A DNA stretch of 64,000 nt from assembly GCF_964253085.1 (NCBI RefSeq), contig NZ_CAXUQH020000001.1:7378001-7442000 (forward strand). Direction: 5' to 3'. Below are positions 25,332 through 34,861 of this stretch, one piece after another; the stretch's first letter is position 1, and each line of letters opens with the position of its first letter. A program made the translations under genes and the position numbers. Below the pieces are notes generated by a model. That model was not told the DNA's origin. It was given only the letters and a program-made list of their open reading frames with translations, and did no database searches. The stretch comes from Paenibacillus_E sp964253085. GTDB lineage: Bacteria; Bacillota; Bacilli; Paenibacillales; NBRC-103111.

Positions 25332-26429
25332 TTAATTATGCTGGCTCGAATATCTTTCGCGAATGGCTTCTTCAGTTCGTGGGACAAGAAAATCTACAAA
25401 CATTGCCGCGTTTGATTGCACTTCCTCGATGAATGGACGGAAACTCTTATTGTATTCTTGGAACGCAAGTTCAAAATCTCCATGGCTTTTTTGGAAGGCA
25501 TCAGCCAGGGCTGCCGCCCCATCTATGGCCAGTGATCCACCCATGCCAGCAGCCGGAGAGGCGCAGTATCCAGCATCACCGACTAGTGCTACCCTGCCTT
25601 TTGTCCATGACGTCATTTTCATTTGGCAAAGTTTGTCAAAGTAAAAAGTTTTCGAGTTCTTCACTTCTTCCAGCAATTCTGGCGTTCGCCAGCCTAGTCC
25701 GGAAAACTGATTCAAAATTATTTTCCGCTGCTGTTCTTCGTTTCGGTAATCGTAAGGGATTTCCTTATCCGAAGAAAAGCAGAGGACAATATCGGTTTTA
25801 TTGTTGTAGGTGTTGAGCATGACCCCTTTGCCCGGCTCATTGTACATCTGTGTCGTATTCTCCCGGATCAACAACTTATCCACGATCGTGATAGAGAAAT
25901 AAGTTTTAAGAAAATGCGAAAATTCCGCTTCCTCGCCGAAGCACAATTTTCTGACGACCGAATGAATACCATCACAGCCGAATACCAGGTCATACGAGCG
26001 CCTTTCTCCCCCTTTGAAAGCTACGTCGACGCCGCCATTACTTCCTTCCTTCAACGACGTTATGCTATCGCCGAAAATAAACTCGACATCATCTTTGACA
26101 GTCTCGAACATGATATTCAGCAATACATCTCGCTCGATTTCATATTCATCTTCTGCGAGCTGCTCACGCAATTCCAATCTTTCAGTGACATCATCGGAAT
26201 TTTTAAATTCCGTCACTTCCATGTCTATTTTGTTCGACTGGATCTGCTCGAGCAGCCCCATACGTTTCACGATCTCGACGGTATTTTCGCGGATATTTAC
26301 AGGTGTGCCGCCTTTTTTGAGACCTTCGGCGATCTCAACAACGGTTACGTTGTAACCCAACTGCTTCATCCAGTAGGCTGTTGAGAGGCCGGCGAAACTC
26401 GCTCCGCTAACTAAGATATTTTTTTTCAT
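25332..26429 (-). CDS. FAD-dependent monooxygenase (PHBH/TetX-like fold)
   Basis: The start at 26429 (MKKNILVSGASFAGLSTAYW) follows GGGAGGAACG; the frame runs further upstream without a ribosome site. The 365-residue product shows FAD motif 1 (VSGASFAGLS, residues 6-15), the middle DG motif (GCDGIHSVVRKL) and the GD motif (VALVGDAGYCASPAAGMGGSLA) of class A flavin monooxygenases. These use NAD(P)H and oxygen to hydroxylate small aromatics, or inactivate antibiotics such as tetracycline or rifamycin. The sequence does not decide the substrate. It stands alone between unrelated genes. Confidence 0.85.
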   Translation of the reverse strand: MKKNILVSGASFAGLSTAYWMKQLGYNVTVVEIAEGLKKGGTPVNIRENTVEIVKRMGLLEQIQSNKIDMEVTEFKNSDDVTERLELREQLAEDEYEIERDVLLNIMFETVKDDVEFIFGDSITSLKEGSNGGVDVAFKGGERRSYDLVFGCDGIHSVVRKLCFGEEAEFSHFLKTYFSITIVDKLLIRENTTQMYNEPGKGVMLNTYNNKTDIVLCFSSDKEIPYDYRNEEQQRKIILNQFSGLGWRTPELLEEVKNSKTFYFDKLCQMKMTSWTKGRVALVGDAGYCASPAAGMGGSLAIDGAAALADAFQKSHGDFELAFQEYNKSFRPFIEEVQSNAAMFVDFLVPRTEEAIRERYSSQHN

Positions 26430-26655
26430 ATTCGTTCCTCCCGGGATGTTTGTATTTGTGTGCATAGCATACAATAACTTTTTAAACTGCATATAAACGA
26501 CTAGTTTTTTAGAAAAAACCATACAGAAATGATTCAAATATATCTTAGGGGAATGGAAATAGCCTAAAATCATCTGATTTTAGGCAAGAAAATGCTTCAT
26601 AAGTTCTACATGTTAAGAACCGCTTTCATAGCTTGTACGTTAGATATCGTCTTCA

Positions 26656-27351
26656 CTAATCCCCCTTCGCCATATAACCAACACCAGGGTAGGTCACAAT
26701 CAGCTCCTGCCCCTCGGTGTGGGCCTTCAGCTTTTGCCGAATCCGCGCGATGGTAACACGTAAATACTCGACCTCATCGCGATATTCGCTTCCCCAAATT
26801 TCGCTCAACAACTGCTCATGCGTCATTACTTTGCCTTCATGCTGCAACAGTAGAACGAACAGATTATACTCCGTCTCGGTGAATTTCACTTCCGCTCCAC
26901 TCAGTCGAATACGTCGCTGAGCTAGATTGACGTTAACAGGTCCAACGGTTAATTCACTGACGGTAGATGGTGCTGGCATGCGTCCATCCAAGCGGCGCAA
27001 CACGGCATTGACTCTGGCAAATAGCTCGTCCAACGAGAATGGCTTGGTTAAATAATCATCTGCCCCGAGATTTAACCCCTGTACTTTATCCGCACCATTG
27101 CTCCTTGCTGTTAGCATAATGACAGGCACACTTGAATAGGTGCGCAGCTTTCGCAGTACTTCGAAGCCATCCATCCCCGGCATCATTAGATCCAGCAAAA
27201 TTAAGTCTGGATCGACGGCTTCTGCCTTCTCCAGCGCCTCGGCCCCGCTTTGACAGGCCACCGTTTCGAAACCTAAGGATTTCAAATTCGCCGCGATAAA
27301 ACGAATAATTTTGGGCTCATCGTCAACGATCATGATTTTCTTTGCGCTCAT
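26656..27351 (-). CDS. OmpR/PhoB-family response regulator
   Basis: A 231-residue regulator with receiver domain (acidic pocket VDDE, phospho-acceptor Asp in DLILLDLMMPGMDG near residue 53, Lys in YLTKPFSLDEL) and a winged-helix DNA-binding domain (about 130-228; VEYLRVTIARIRQKL recognition region). Its start overlaps the sensor kinase stop by four bases (27348-27351), so the pair is translated together. No target operon is evident nearby. Confidence 0.92.
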   Translation of the reverse strand: MSAKKIMIVDDEPKIIRFIAANLKSLGFETVACQSGAEALEKAEAVDPDLILLDLMMPGMDGFEVLRKLRTYSSVPVIMLTARSNGADKVQGLNLGADDYLTKPFSLDELFARVNAVLRRLDGRMPAPSTVSELTVGPVNVNLAQRRIRLSGAEVKFTETEYNLFVLLLQHEGKVMTHEQLLSEIWGSEYRDEVEYLRVTIARIRQKLKAHTEGQELIVTYPGVGYMAKGD

Positions 27352-29573
27352 GCTAGTTCATCTCCCCCATTAAACCGTGGAATCGTTAGTAGGAATCGGC
27401 TACCCTCACCAAGCTGGCTCTCGACCTGAATGGCTCCGCCATGGGCTTCCATAATTCCTTTACAAATCGCCAGACCAAGTCCTGTTCCCCCGGTTTGGCG
27501 GCTAGATGACACATCTACACGATAAAAGCGATCAAATAATTTAGCCAAATGCTCTTCGGCAATGCCGATTCCATTATCCTGTACGTAAACGTAGACATAC
27601 TCCTCATCCGCGTGCGTGGTCACCCTAATGAGCGGTTCCCGCTCGTTATATCGAACCGCATTTATAAACAAGTTCAAAAATACCTGCTCCATACGGAGCT
27701 TATCTGCAAAAACAAGAGGTGTATATGCAGGCAGCTCAACCTCGAACTGAAGCCGAGCAGCGCTGATATCTTCAGGCAGTCTATGTCTAGCACTTTCGAT
27801 CACGGCGGCTAGCTTCAACGGCTGCGGATGAATGCCCATTGCACCTGATTCGATTTTGGATATATCCAGCCACTCATCGATAAGATCTTGGATACGGCCT
27901 ATATCCTCATGAATGCCTTCAAGCAGCTCCAGCTTAAAGTCCTCATCCCAGTGCGCATCCCTGCGCAGCAATGTTTCCACACCACCGCGGATACTCGTGA
28001 TCGGAGTTTTGAATTCATGCGATGCGAGTGAGATGAGATCGTTCTTAAGCGCGTCGATTTCATGCTCCTTCGTTCTGTCACGCCACACATAACCGCGGCC
28101 AAACACCCGCCCCTCCCGCGCAACCTGAAACGCGGATACCATCATAAAGCGTGGCTTGCCTTGCTCTGTTTTCACCGTTAAAGCGCTCTGCACCCTCGGT
28201 TCCGCCGTCAACTTACGCAACTGTAGCTCGTCCTGATCGTCAGGCAATAGCTCAGCTATCCGTTCAAATAAATCAGCTTCTCGCATATGGGCCAATTCCC
28301 CCATCGGAATCGCAAAGCTTTCCGCCATCTGATGATTGGCATACAGCACGTTATGCTGCACATCAATAAGCACAATCGCATCTGACATGCTTTCTAGGAC
28401 GGCATTCAACGTCGCATGCTCGTCCTGCAATCGCTGTGTTCGCTCCTCCACGCGATGTTCAAGCTCGCTATTCAATTGCAGCAAGGCGCGTTGGTTTTCC
28501 TTGATCTGCGCTGCCATGCGGAAGAAATGCTCAGCAAGCTGATGCAGCTCCGAGGGCGCTCCGCGCGGTACGACCTTCTGGTCAGGCTGTGCGAACGAAC
28601 CTCCAGCTAATCGCTGTGTATACCCAACTAAGGCATGGATCGTACCGTTCAATCTTTTAGCCAATAGACTGCCTAACAGCACAGTTAAGATAAGCGTGAA
28701 CACTAACAACAGCAGCGTGATCCGTAAAGATTCGTTGAATGCTGCATTGACAGCTGCTGTCGACCTGCTTACCCATACAATGAGATTCAAATCAGGAATC
28801 AGCTTAAAAGTAATGAGCTCTTTATGTGAAGAGGTGCCTAATGTATAGGTACCTTCGCCTTGTTTTTGCCTTTTAGCATCTGCTACGACTGGCTCCTTCG
28901 ATAAATCCGCCATGGATTCCGTCAACGCTGCATTCGGATGATAAATCGGCTTGCCCGCATGATCCAGCACGACAGGATAGGCTTCTGTCCCATAATCGTA
29001 TTTCGTAACGAGCGTCTTAATTGGCGCTAATTCTAGAACAGCCAACACGAAGCCGTCCACTTGTTTACTGCCTTTGTATATCGGTACGGTAATTGCTATA
29101 GCTGGTTGGTTTAAGCTCTCAGGACCTTTAAATAACGAAGATATTATCGCTTTCTGTCCAGCCTTCACACGTGCTGTATAGTCACGATCATTAACATCCG
29201 TTCCAATCAGATCCGTCGACATCTGGTGTGTTGCTTTGATTGTCCCTTTATCGTCCACCACATAAATGCCTGTGAATCCCTCCAGATTCTCTTGCAACGA
29301 CTGCAGCTTCAAAGTCAGACTCTCCCGGGTTCGAAAAGCCGCATCCGAAGCCGAGATCGTAGCCGCTAAGGTTTCAACGGCATTGCGATGATAGAACATA
29401 TAAGCTTCTACCGCGTCTCCGAGACGATACGTCGTTTGGCGCTGGTTTTGATTCGTTTCCTGTGTAATATGCTTGATTTGAGAAACCTGGAAACCGCCTA
29501 GAATCAGGATTGGTATCAAGGCCATTAGGGCGAAGGTAATCGTTAGATGTGATCTCATGGAATAATGCTTCAA
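27348..29573 (-). CDS. Sensor histidine kinase with Cache, HAMP and PAS domains
   Basis: A 741-residue kinase. A membrane helix near residues 12-30 and another near 283-305 bracket an extracellular double-Cache-like sensor (YVVDDKGTIKATHQMSTDLIG). A HAMP linker follows, then a PAS domain (about 385-500, MSDAIVLIDVQHNVLYANHQ), HisKA with phospho-acceptor His in SLASHEFKTPITSIRGG, and HATPase with N-box NLFINAVRYNE, G1 DNGIGIA and G2 GGTGLGLAI. This Cache-PAS layout suggests sensing a small extracellular ligand plus a cytoplasmic cue. It pairs with the overlapping response regulator gene. Confidence 0.9.
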   Translation of the reverse strand: MKHYSMRSHLTITFALMALIPILILGGFQVSQIKHITQETNQNQRQTTYRLGDAVEAYMFYHRNAVETLAATISASDAAFRTRESLTLKLQSLQENLEGFTGIYVVDDKGTIKATHQMSTDLIGTDVNDRDYTARVKAGQKAIISSLFKGPESLNQPAIAITVPIYKGSKQVDGFVLAVLELAPIKTLVTKYDYGTEAYPVVLDHAGKPIYHPNAALTESMADLSKEPVVADAKRQKQGEGTYTLGTSSHKELITFKLIPDLNLIVWVSRSTAAVNAAFNESLRITLLLLVFTLILTVLLGSLLAKRLNGTIHALVGYTQRLAGGSFAQPDQKVVPRGAPSELHQLAEHFFRMAAQIKENQRALLQLNSELEHRVEERTQRLQDEHATLNAVLESMSDAIVLIDVQHNVLYANHQMAESFAIPMGELAHMREADLFERIAELLPDDQDELQLRKLTAEPRVQSALTVKTEQGKPRFMMVSAFQVAREGRVFGRGYVWRDRTKEHEIDALKNDLISLASHEFKTPITSIRGGVETLLRRDAHWDEDFKLELLEGIHEDIGRIQDLIDEWLDISKIESGAMGIHPQPLKLAAVIESARHRLPEDISAARLQFEVELPAYTPLVFADKLRMEQVFLNLFINAVRYNEREPLIRVTTHADEEYVYVYVQDNGIGIAEEHLAKLFDRFYRVDVSSSRQTGGTGLGLAICKGIMEAHGGAIQVESQLGEGSRFLLTIPRFNGGDELA

Positions 29574-29732
29574 TAGGAAAATACCCCGCTCTCTATCTCA
29601 AGCTTCTGCTTAGCTTTCCAACTTATTTTACCACTGACAAATTTGTAATGAAAATGAAATCTAACTTTCATGTTGTTTTAATGTAACTTGCCTATAATAA
29701 AGACCAACCCCCCTTTAAAATATATAAACTTA

Positions 29733-29765
29733 GACCCACAGCCCGTTGCTGCGGGTCATTTTTTT
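29733..29765 (+). terminator. Orphan plus-strand terminator
   Basis: GACCCACAGCCCG pairs imperfectly with CTGCGGGTC through 29757, then ATTTTTTT. All genes around are on the minus strand, so either a short plus transcript ends here or it protects against antisense transcription. Confidence 0.55.
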
Positions 29766-29812
29766 ACCACCATAGTTGTCCCTCCATTATCGGTATAATG
29801 GGCATAAAAAAA

Positions 29813-29848
29813 GATGACCCCTGTGCATTACGCAATACAGGAATCATC
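29813..29848 (-). terminator. Distal terminator of the fructose operon
   Basis: GATGA...CCTGTG (29813-) pairs with CAGGAATCATC ending 29848 around TGCATTACGCAA. On the minus strand it is followed by TTTTTT. Confidence 0.65.
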
Positions 29849-29898
29849 TATTGTTGGTCTCCTAGACATAAACAACTCTTTTTTCAAGTGTCCTTGAC

Positions 29899-29943
29899 AA
29901 AAAAGGGTCCAGATCAATTGATCTTTTGGGAAGCCCCTTTTTT
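29899..29943 (-). terminator. Proximal terminator of the fructose operon
   Basis: Begins at the ptsI stop codon. AAAAAAGGG at 29899 and CCCCTTTTTTT at 29934-29943 flank the palindrome GATCAATTGATC. On the minus strand a T-run follows. Confidence 0.6.
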
Positions 29944-31663
29944 ATGGCTTGAACGCCAGCAATGCCTCTCTAACCTCGGCCGCCGTGTCCATCTCCAAAA
30001 TCCTTTCTGTTAAAGCCTCGCAATCGCTGCGGTTCAAATCCGTAATCACTTTCTTCACCTTGGAAAGCGATGAAGCAGCCATGCTCCATTCATGCAGACC
30101 TAAGCCGAGCAAAAGCGGTGCGGCAAGGGGATCTCCGGCCATGCTTCCGCACATTCCGGTCCATTTGCCAACATCGCCAGAAGCATCAATGACTGTCTTG
30201 ATCAGACGAATGACGGCAGGATGGAAGTAATCGTATAAATAAGCTACCTTCTCATTCATACGATCGACGGCAACCGTGTACTGCACAAGATCGTTCGTCC
30301 CGATGCTGAAGAAGTCTACTTCCTTGGCAAATCTGGAAGCGAGCAATGCTGCTGACGGAATTTCAATCATAATCCCCAACTCGACAGAATCCGCATAAGA
30401 GATTCCTTCTGTGCTTAGCTGTTCACGCACCTGCTCATATATTTCTTTCGCCTGACGCCATTCTTCCATGCCCGAAATCATCGGAAACATGATTTTCACA
30501 TCGCCGTGAACCCCTGCCCGCAAAATAGCACGAAGCTGAGTAATAAGCAGTTCCTTGCGGTCTAGACAAAGTCGAATGGCTCGGTAGCCAAGAAAGGGAT
30601 TCATTTCCTTCGGCAAATCCAGATAAGGAAGCTCCTTATCGCCCCCAATATCGAGCGTACGAATAATAACAGGACGCCCCTTCATTGCTTCTGCTACTTG
30701 CCGGTAAGCCTTATACTGGGTTTCCTCGTCAGGCATCTGAGATTGTCCCATAAATAAAAACTCAGTACGGTACAGTCCTACCGCTTCAGCCCCTTGGCTC
30801 AGCAGGCTTACCGATTCTTCCACCGTACCGATGTTTGCTGCCAGTTCGACACGGAAGCCGTCTTTCGTAACAGCGTCCCGATCAACATAGGCTTGCAGCT
30901 CAGCCTTTTCGGCTTCATCCCGCTGCATAAGAGCGTGGTAGGATTCTTTGGTTGATACCAATGGGTTTAAGATGCAGTTTCCAGTCGAGCCATCAATAAG
31001 AAGCTCATCTCCATGCTGAATCTGATCAACCCCATCCCCCAATCCCAGGATCGCAGCAATCCCTAATGAATTGGCCAAAATAGCCGTGTGGGAAGTCTTG
31101 CCGCCGATACGGGTGACAAACCCAAGCACCAAATTTTTGTCCAACTGAACCGTATCCGAAGGTGTCAAATCATCCGCTACGAGAATGACAGGCTCCCCGA
31201 TATCGGAAAGCTGTGTTCCTTTGCGTTCACATAATTGAGCGAACATCCGGTTTCCTACATCACGAACATCTGCCGCGCGCTCCCGCATATATTCATTCTT
31301 CATGCTTTCGAACAGAGCAGCAACCTGCGTGACCACTTGATGTATCGCACTTTCCGCTGTCAACTGTACGCCTACTATTAATTTTTCCATGGGTGGATAA
31401 AAGGTTGGATCTTGCAAAAAGCTGATCTGCCCTTTCAGAATCACAGCCTTTTCTTCCCCAAGTGTACGCTGCGCCTTTTCAATCAGAACTTGCAGTTCAG
31501 CTTCGCACGCAGTTTTGGCTTTGCGAAGCCGTTCAACCTCGGTATCGGTATCTTGCGTTTTCTTTTTCTCTACGTCCGTTAGCCGCACTGGTGCGTACAC
31601 GAATGCTTTACCAGTGCGAATGCCGGCAGATACCCCTAGACCTTTCAATACTCTCTCCGTCAT
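29942..31663 (-). CDS. ptsI: PTS enzyme I (phosphoenolpyruvate-protein phosphotransferase)
   Basis: A full-length 573-residue enzyme I. The phospho-accepting histidine is in GGKTSHTAILANSLG (about residues 185-200), the PEP-binding barrel has GLYRTEFLFM, and the active-site signature DFFSIGTNDLVQYTVAVDR lies near residue 455. It transfers phosphate from phosphoenolpyruvate to HPr in the cytoplasm. It is the last gene of the fructose operon, 39 bases after an HPr gene. Placing general PTS proteins inside a sugar operon is unusual and could mean a second, fructose-induced copy; whether another ptsHI exists is outside this window. Confidence 0.93.
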   Translation of the reverse strand: MTERVLKGLGVSAGIRTGKAFVYAPVRLTDVEKKKTQDTDTEVERLRKAKTACEAELQVLIEKAQRTLGEEKAVILKGQISFLQDPTFYPPMEKLIVGVQLTAESAIHQVVTQVAALFESMKNEYMRERAADVRDVGNRMFAQLCERKGTQLSDIGEPVILVADDLTPSDTVQLDKNLVLGFVTRIGGKTSHTAILANSLGIAAILGLGDGVDQIQHGDELLIDGSTGNCILNPLVSTKESYHALMQRDEAEKAELQAYVDRDAVTKDGFRVELAANIGTVEESVSLLSQGAEAVGLYRTEFLFMGQSQMPDEETQYKAYRQVAEAMKGRPVIIRTLDIGGDKELPYLDLPKEMNPFLGYRAIRLCLDRKELLITQLRAILRAGVHGDVKIMFPMISGMEEWRQAKEIYEQVREQLSTEGISYADSVELGIMIEIPSAALLASRFAKEVDFFSIGTNDLVQYTVAVDRMNEKVAYLYDYFHPAVIRLIKTVIDASGDVGKWTGMCGSMAGDPLAAPLLLGLGLHEWSMAASSLSKVKKVITDLNRSDCEALTERILEMDTAAEVREALLAFKP

Positions 31664-31702
31664 GCTAGCATCTCCTATCCCTCAAGCTGCTATAAACAGC
31701 TC

Positions 31703-31981
31703 TTATACTTCTCCAAAGCCGCTTTCCACTAATTCAGCCAAAGCATCCAGCGCCGCTTGTTCATCCGGTCCTTCTGTTGTCAGTTTAATAACTGAGCCTT
31801 TCTCCAGCCCTAACGTCATAAGACCAAGAATGCTTTTTCCGTCTATCATCGCGTTATTAGGTTCATTGTAATATTCAATCTTTACTGTTGATTGAAAAGA
31901 TCCCGCTTTTTCCGTAAACAGTTGGGCAGGACGAATATGAAAGCCGGAATCGTTCCGGATCGTAAGTTCTTTTGAAATCAT
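31703..31981 (-). CDS. HPr-family phosphocarrier encoded in the fructose operon
   Basis: A 92-residue HPr. The phospho-histidine is His15 in SGFHIRPAQLF, where the usual HARPA reads HIRPA. The regulatory serine region is KSILGLMTLGL (Ser50, equivalent to Ser46), so HPr kinase could still act, though the surroundings vary from KSIMGVMSLGI. It carries phosphate from enzyme I to enzyme IIA. It lies between the EIIA gene and ptsI with a GAGGAG site. The substitutions suggest a specialised, fructose-associated HPr rather than the main one. Confidence 0.9.
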   Translation of the reverse strand: MISKELTIRNDSGFHIRPAQLFTEKAGSFQSTVKIEYYNEPNNAMIDGKSILGLMTLGLEKGSVIKLTTEGPDEQAALDALAELVESGFGEV

Positions 31982-31996
31982 TGTTGTCTTCTCCTC

Positions 31997-32449
31997 TTAG
32001 ATGGTTTGTAGAATCGTTATTAATTGCTGCGCTTCAGTCACTTTCAATAAGCTTTCGCGGAATTCCTCATGAATCAACTTACGGGAAAGAGCGATCAAAA
32101 TTTGCAGATGCTCATTGCCTGCAGCAGCCTCCGGCACAGCAATCATGAAGACAATGCGAACAGGCTGTTCATCTAGAGATTTCCAATCAAGAGGCTCAGT
32201 CAACTTAGCAAAAGCAACGCCCGGTTTGCTAACTCCATTCGACTTTCCGTGAGGGATAGCGACACCGAAGCCTATACCTGTCGAACCTGTCTCTTCCCGC
32301 TTCAAGACCGCCTCTAGGTATGCTGCTTTATCCGAAATACAGCCAGCGGCTGCAAGTCCGTCGATCATGGATTTCATACATTCTTCTTTACTTGTTGCCT
32401 CCAAAGGGATCAAAATGCTTTGTTCATTCAGCAGTTCTTGAATATTCAT
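31997..32449 (-). CDS. PTS fructose-type EIIA component
   Basis: A 150-residue stand-alone EIIA of the fructose/mannitol (PTS_EIIA_2) family. The active histidine is in FGVAIPHGKSNG (about residues 66-77), preceded by KREETGSTGIG. It accepts phosphate from HPr and hands it to the EIIB domain of the transporter encoded just upstream. In Bacillus subtilis FruA these domains are fused as EIIABC; here EIIA is separate. It lies 67 bases after the EIIBC gene and 15 before HPr. Confidence 0.92.
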   Translation of the reverse strand: MNIQELLNEQSILIPLEATSKEECMKSMIDGLAAAGCISDKAAYLEAVLKREETGSTGIGFGVAIPHGKSNGVSKPGVAFAKLTEPLDWKSLDEQPVRIVFMIAVPEAAAGNEHLQILIALSRKLIHEEFRESLLKVTEAQQLITILQTI

Positions 32450-32516
32450 AATCGTATCCTCCCTAAAAGTAAAGGGGGAAGAGATTCCCCCTGCGTGATT
32501 AGCTTTAAGTAAAATT

Positions 32517-33890
32517 TTAGTCTTTTACAGGCTTCTTCAATATATTCAGCATGATAGCTGTAACAACGGTCCCTGCTACGATAGCAAGAGCATACATACC
32601 CAAGTGGCTGACCGCATTCGGGATCGGCAGGACGAAAATTCCTCCATGAGGTGCGCGTAAAGTAGCACCAAACAACATGGATAGAGCGCCTGTTAAAGCG
32701 GAGCCGACCATGATCGAAGGGATCACGCGGAACGGATCGCCTGCGGCAAACGGAATGGCACCTTCCGTGATAAATGAAATTCCTAGAACAGAAGCCGCTT
32801 TACCGGCATCCCGCTCTTCCTTCGTAAATTTCTTTGGAGCCAGTATCGTTGCCAGCCACAGACCAAGCGGAGGTGTCATACCGGCAGCCATTACTGCTGC
32901 CATCGGACCGTATACACTGCTGGCCAATAACCCTACCGCGAACGTATACGCCGCTTTATTCACAGGGCCGCCCATATCGAAGGCCATCATCGCTCCCAAT
33001 AGAAGACCGAGCAATACAGCATTCGTGGATCCTAGCGATTTGAGCCATACCGTCAAACCATCCATAATTGCTTTTACGGGTTCGCCAATGACATAGATCA
33101 TTAAAAGTCCAGTAATTCCAGTAGCCAGTAAAGGAATAATTAGAATAGGTTTCAAGCCTTCAAAATTCTTTGGCATCTTGATATAATCTTTCAACAGCTT
33201 CGCTACATAACCTGCGAGGAATCCGGCAATGATTCCACCAAGGAAACCTGCACCGATTTTTGAAGCGAGCATCCCGCCAACAAGCCCAGGTGCCAAGCCT
33301 GGCTTTTCCGCAATCGAGAAAGCGATGAATCCCGCTAAGATCGGTACCATTAGTGCAAAAGCTGCTCCGCCGCCGATGTCCATTAAAGCAGCAGCAAATG
33401 TACCCTGTTCTTTAAATGCTTCAATTCCGAAAATGAAAGAAAGTGCAATGAGCAATCCGCCAGCAACAACCAAAGGAAGCATGTTTGAAACACCTGTCAT
33501 CAGATGCTTATAGGCTCCGGTTCGTGAAGCGCTGCGCTGAGATTTCGACTGCTCTACTTGTTTCAGATAATCATCCGCAGAGGCCGCTTCTTTATTTAAA
33601 GCTTCATCGAGAAGTCCTGCCGGATTTTTGATCGCCTGCGCCACAGGGACTTTAACAACCGGCTTTCCAGCGAAACGGGATTCTAATACATCCGTGTCCG
33701 CAGCTACAATAATGGCATGAGCTTCGGCAATTTCCTGCTCGGTAAATTCATTTTCTACACCAACGGCTCCTCTGGTTTCTACTTTAATCGTAATACCCTT
33801 TTCTCTAGCTGCTTTTGCTAAGGATTCAGCAGCCATGTACGTATGAGCAACACCGGTTGGACAAGCTGTAACCGCAAGAATCTTTTTCAT
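32517..33890 (-). CDS. fruA: PTS fructose-specific EIIBC transporter
   Basis: Start taken at ATG 33890 (MKKILAVTACPTG); TTG 33908 is possible but adds atypical residues. The 457-residue product has an EIIB domain whose phospho-cysteine is in VTACPTGVAHTYMAAE, then a linker (about 105-125), then an EIIC membrane domain (LMTGVSNMLPLVVAGGLL and AFDMGGPVNKAAYTFAVG). It imports fructose and phosphorylates it to fructose 1-phosphate. It overlaps or abuts fruK and precedes the EIIA gene, matching the pathway. Confidence 0.93.
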   Translation of the reverse strand: MKKILAVTACPTGVAHTYMAAESLAKAAREKGITIKVETRGAVGVENEFTEQEIAEAHAIIVAADTDVLESRFAGKPVVKVPVAQAIKNPAGLLDEALNKEAASADDYLKQVEQSKSQRSASRTGAYKHLMTGVSNMLPLVVAGGLLIALSFIFGIEAFKEQGTFAAALMDIGGGAAFALMVPILAGFIAFSIAEKPGLAPGLVGGMLASKIGAGFLGGIIAGFLAGYVAKLLKDYIKMPKNFEGLKPILIIPLLATGITGLLMIYVIGEPVKAIMDGLTVWLKSLGSTNAVLLGLLLGAMMAFDMGGPVNKAAYTFAVGLLASSVYGPMAAVMAAGMTPPLGLWLATILAPKKFTKEERDAGKAASVLGISFITEGAIPFAAGDPFRVIPSIMVGSALTGALSMLFGATLRAPHGGIFVLPIPNAVSHLGMYALAIVAGTVVTAIMLNILKKPVKD

Positions 33891-33904
33891 AGACGCCCCC
33901 GCCT

Positions 33905-34861
33905 TCAATTCGAATTAGTTGTTTTTGGTATTGACCATATGTTCACACTGCCTAGTTTTTGTTCAACTTCAGCAAGCGTACAAACTTGTGTTCCTGGCTT
34001 TAAAGCCGTTACGGTTCCTGCAGCCGAGCTCCACCTCGCAGCTTCTTCCAGCGACATGCCATGCAGCATGCAATAAATGAGCGCGGCTACCATGGAGTCT
34101 CCAGCCCCCACTGTACTTAGGGGCGTAATTGGATCAGGTTTGGCGCGAATGGCCTCCGTCTCCGTTATAAGAATCGATCCCTCTCCACCTAAAGAAACGG
34201 CCACGTAAGCAATTCCTTTAACGATTAATCTTCTTGCCGCATCGATAATCTCTTCATCCGTCTGGAAAGACTCTCCGAAGAACGACTCCAGCTCATGAAT
34301 GTTAGGCTTAATCGCGTAGGGAACAGCCTCAATCCCATGGACGAAAGGCTCGCCATCGGCATCCAATACGGTCCGAACACCTGCCTCATTAGCTATCTGG
34401 ATAAGTGTCTTATAGAAATCACTAGGTATTCCCTTTGGCAAACTGCCCCCCAGGACAACCAAGGAAACGTGGCGAACATCTGTTCTGAATCGATTAAGAA
34501 ATTGACCTAACACGTCATCGTCTACCGTGAATCCTGGCTCATTCAACTCTGTTGTTTCCCGGGTATATTCCACATACAACTTCAGGTTCGTTCTCGTTTC
34601 ACCCTTAGCCTGAACAAACCAGTTCGGGATGCCTAGGCTCGTAAGTGTATCCGTGAGCACATTCCCCTGACGTCCTGCACATAAGCCCCAAGCTGACACC
34701 TCAACGGAAAAATTCTTAAGAACTTTGGCAACATTGATACCCTTTCCTCCAGCATCCATTCGCCATTCTTTAATTCGGTTCAATCCGCCAAGAACAAAAT
34801 CTTCCACCGTTACTGTTTTGTCCAAGGCTGGATTCAGTGTAATTGTTAAGACAGGCTTCAT
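33905..34861 (-). CDS. fruK: 1-phosphofructokinase
   Basis: A 318-residue PfkB-family kinase. Motif 1 GGKGINVAKVLKNF lies near residues 38-51 and the catalytic GAGDSMVAALIYCML near 252-266, with Asp as catalytic base. Substrate-type residues (LGGSLPKGIPSDFY) fit FruK rather than ribokinase. It converts fructose 1-phosphate to fructose 1,6-bisphosphate with ATP. It overlaps the regulator stop by four bases, so it is coupled to fruR, and it also overlaps the EIIBC frame. Confidence 0.93.
   Translation of the reverse strand: MKPVLTITLNPALDKTVTVEDFVLGGLNRIKEWRMDAGGKGINVAKVLKNFSVEVSAWGLCAGRQGNVLTDTLTSLGIPNWFVQAKGETRTNLKLYVEYTRETTELNEPGFTVDDDVLGQFLNRFRTDVRHVSLVVLGGSLPKGIPSDFYKTLIQIANEAGVRTVLDADGEPFVHGIEAVPYAIKPNIHELESFFGESFQTDEEIIDAARRLIVKGIAYVAVSLGGEGSILITETEAIRAKPDPITPLSTVGAGDSMVAALIYCMLHGMSLEEAARWSSAAGTVTALKPGTQVCTLAEVEQKLGSVNIWSIPKTTNSN

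Larger units (their letters stand above)
29574..29941. other. 368-base intergenic interval with several terminator-like hairpins
   Basis: This stretch lies between the kinase start and the ptsI end, both on the minus strand. It holds one plus-strand terminator-like hairpin (29733-29765) with no plus-strand gene before it, and two minus-strand hairpins after ptsI. A TATAAT-like element at about 29692 precedes the orphan hairpin. No open reading frame here looks real. Confidence 0.6.
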
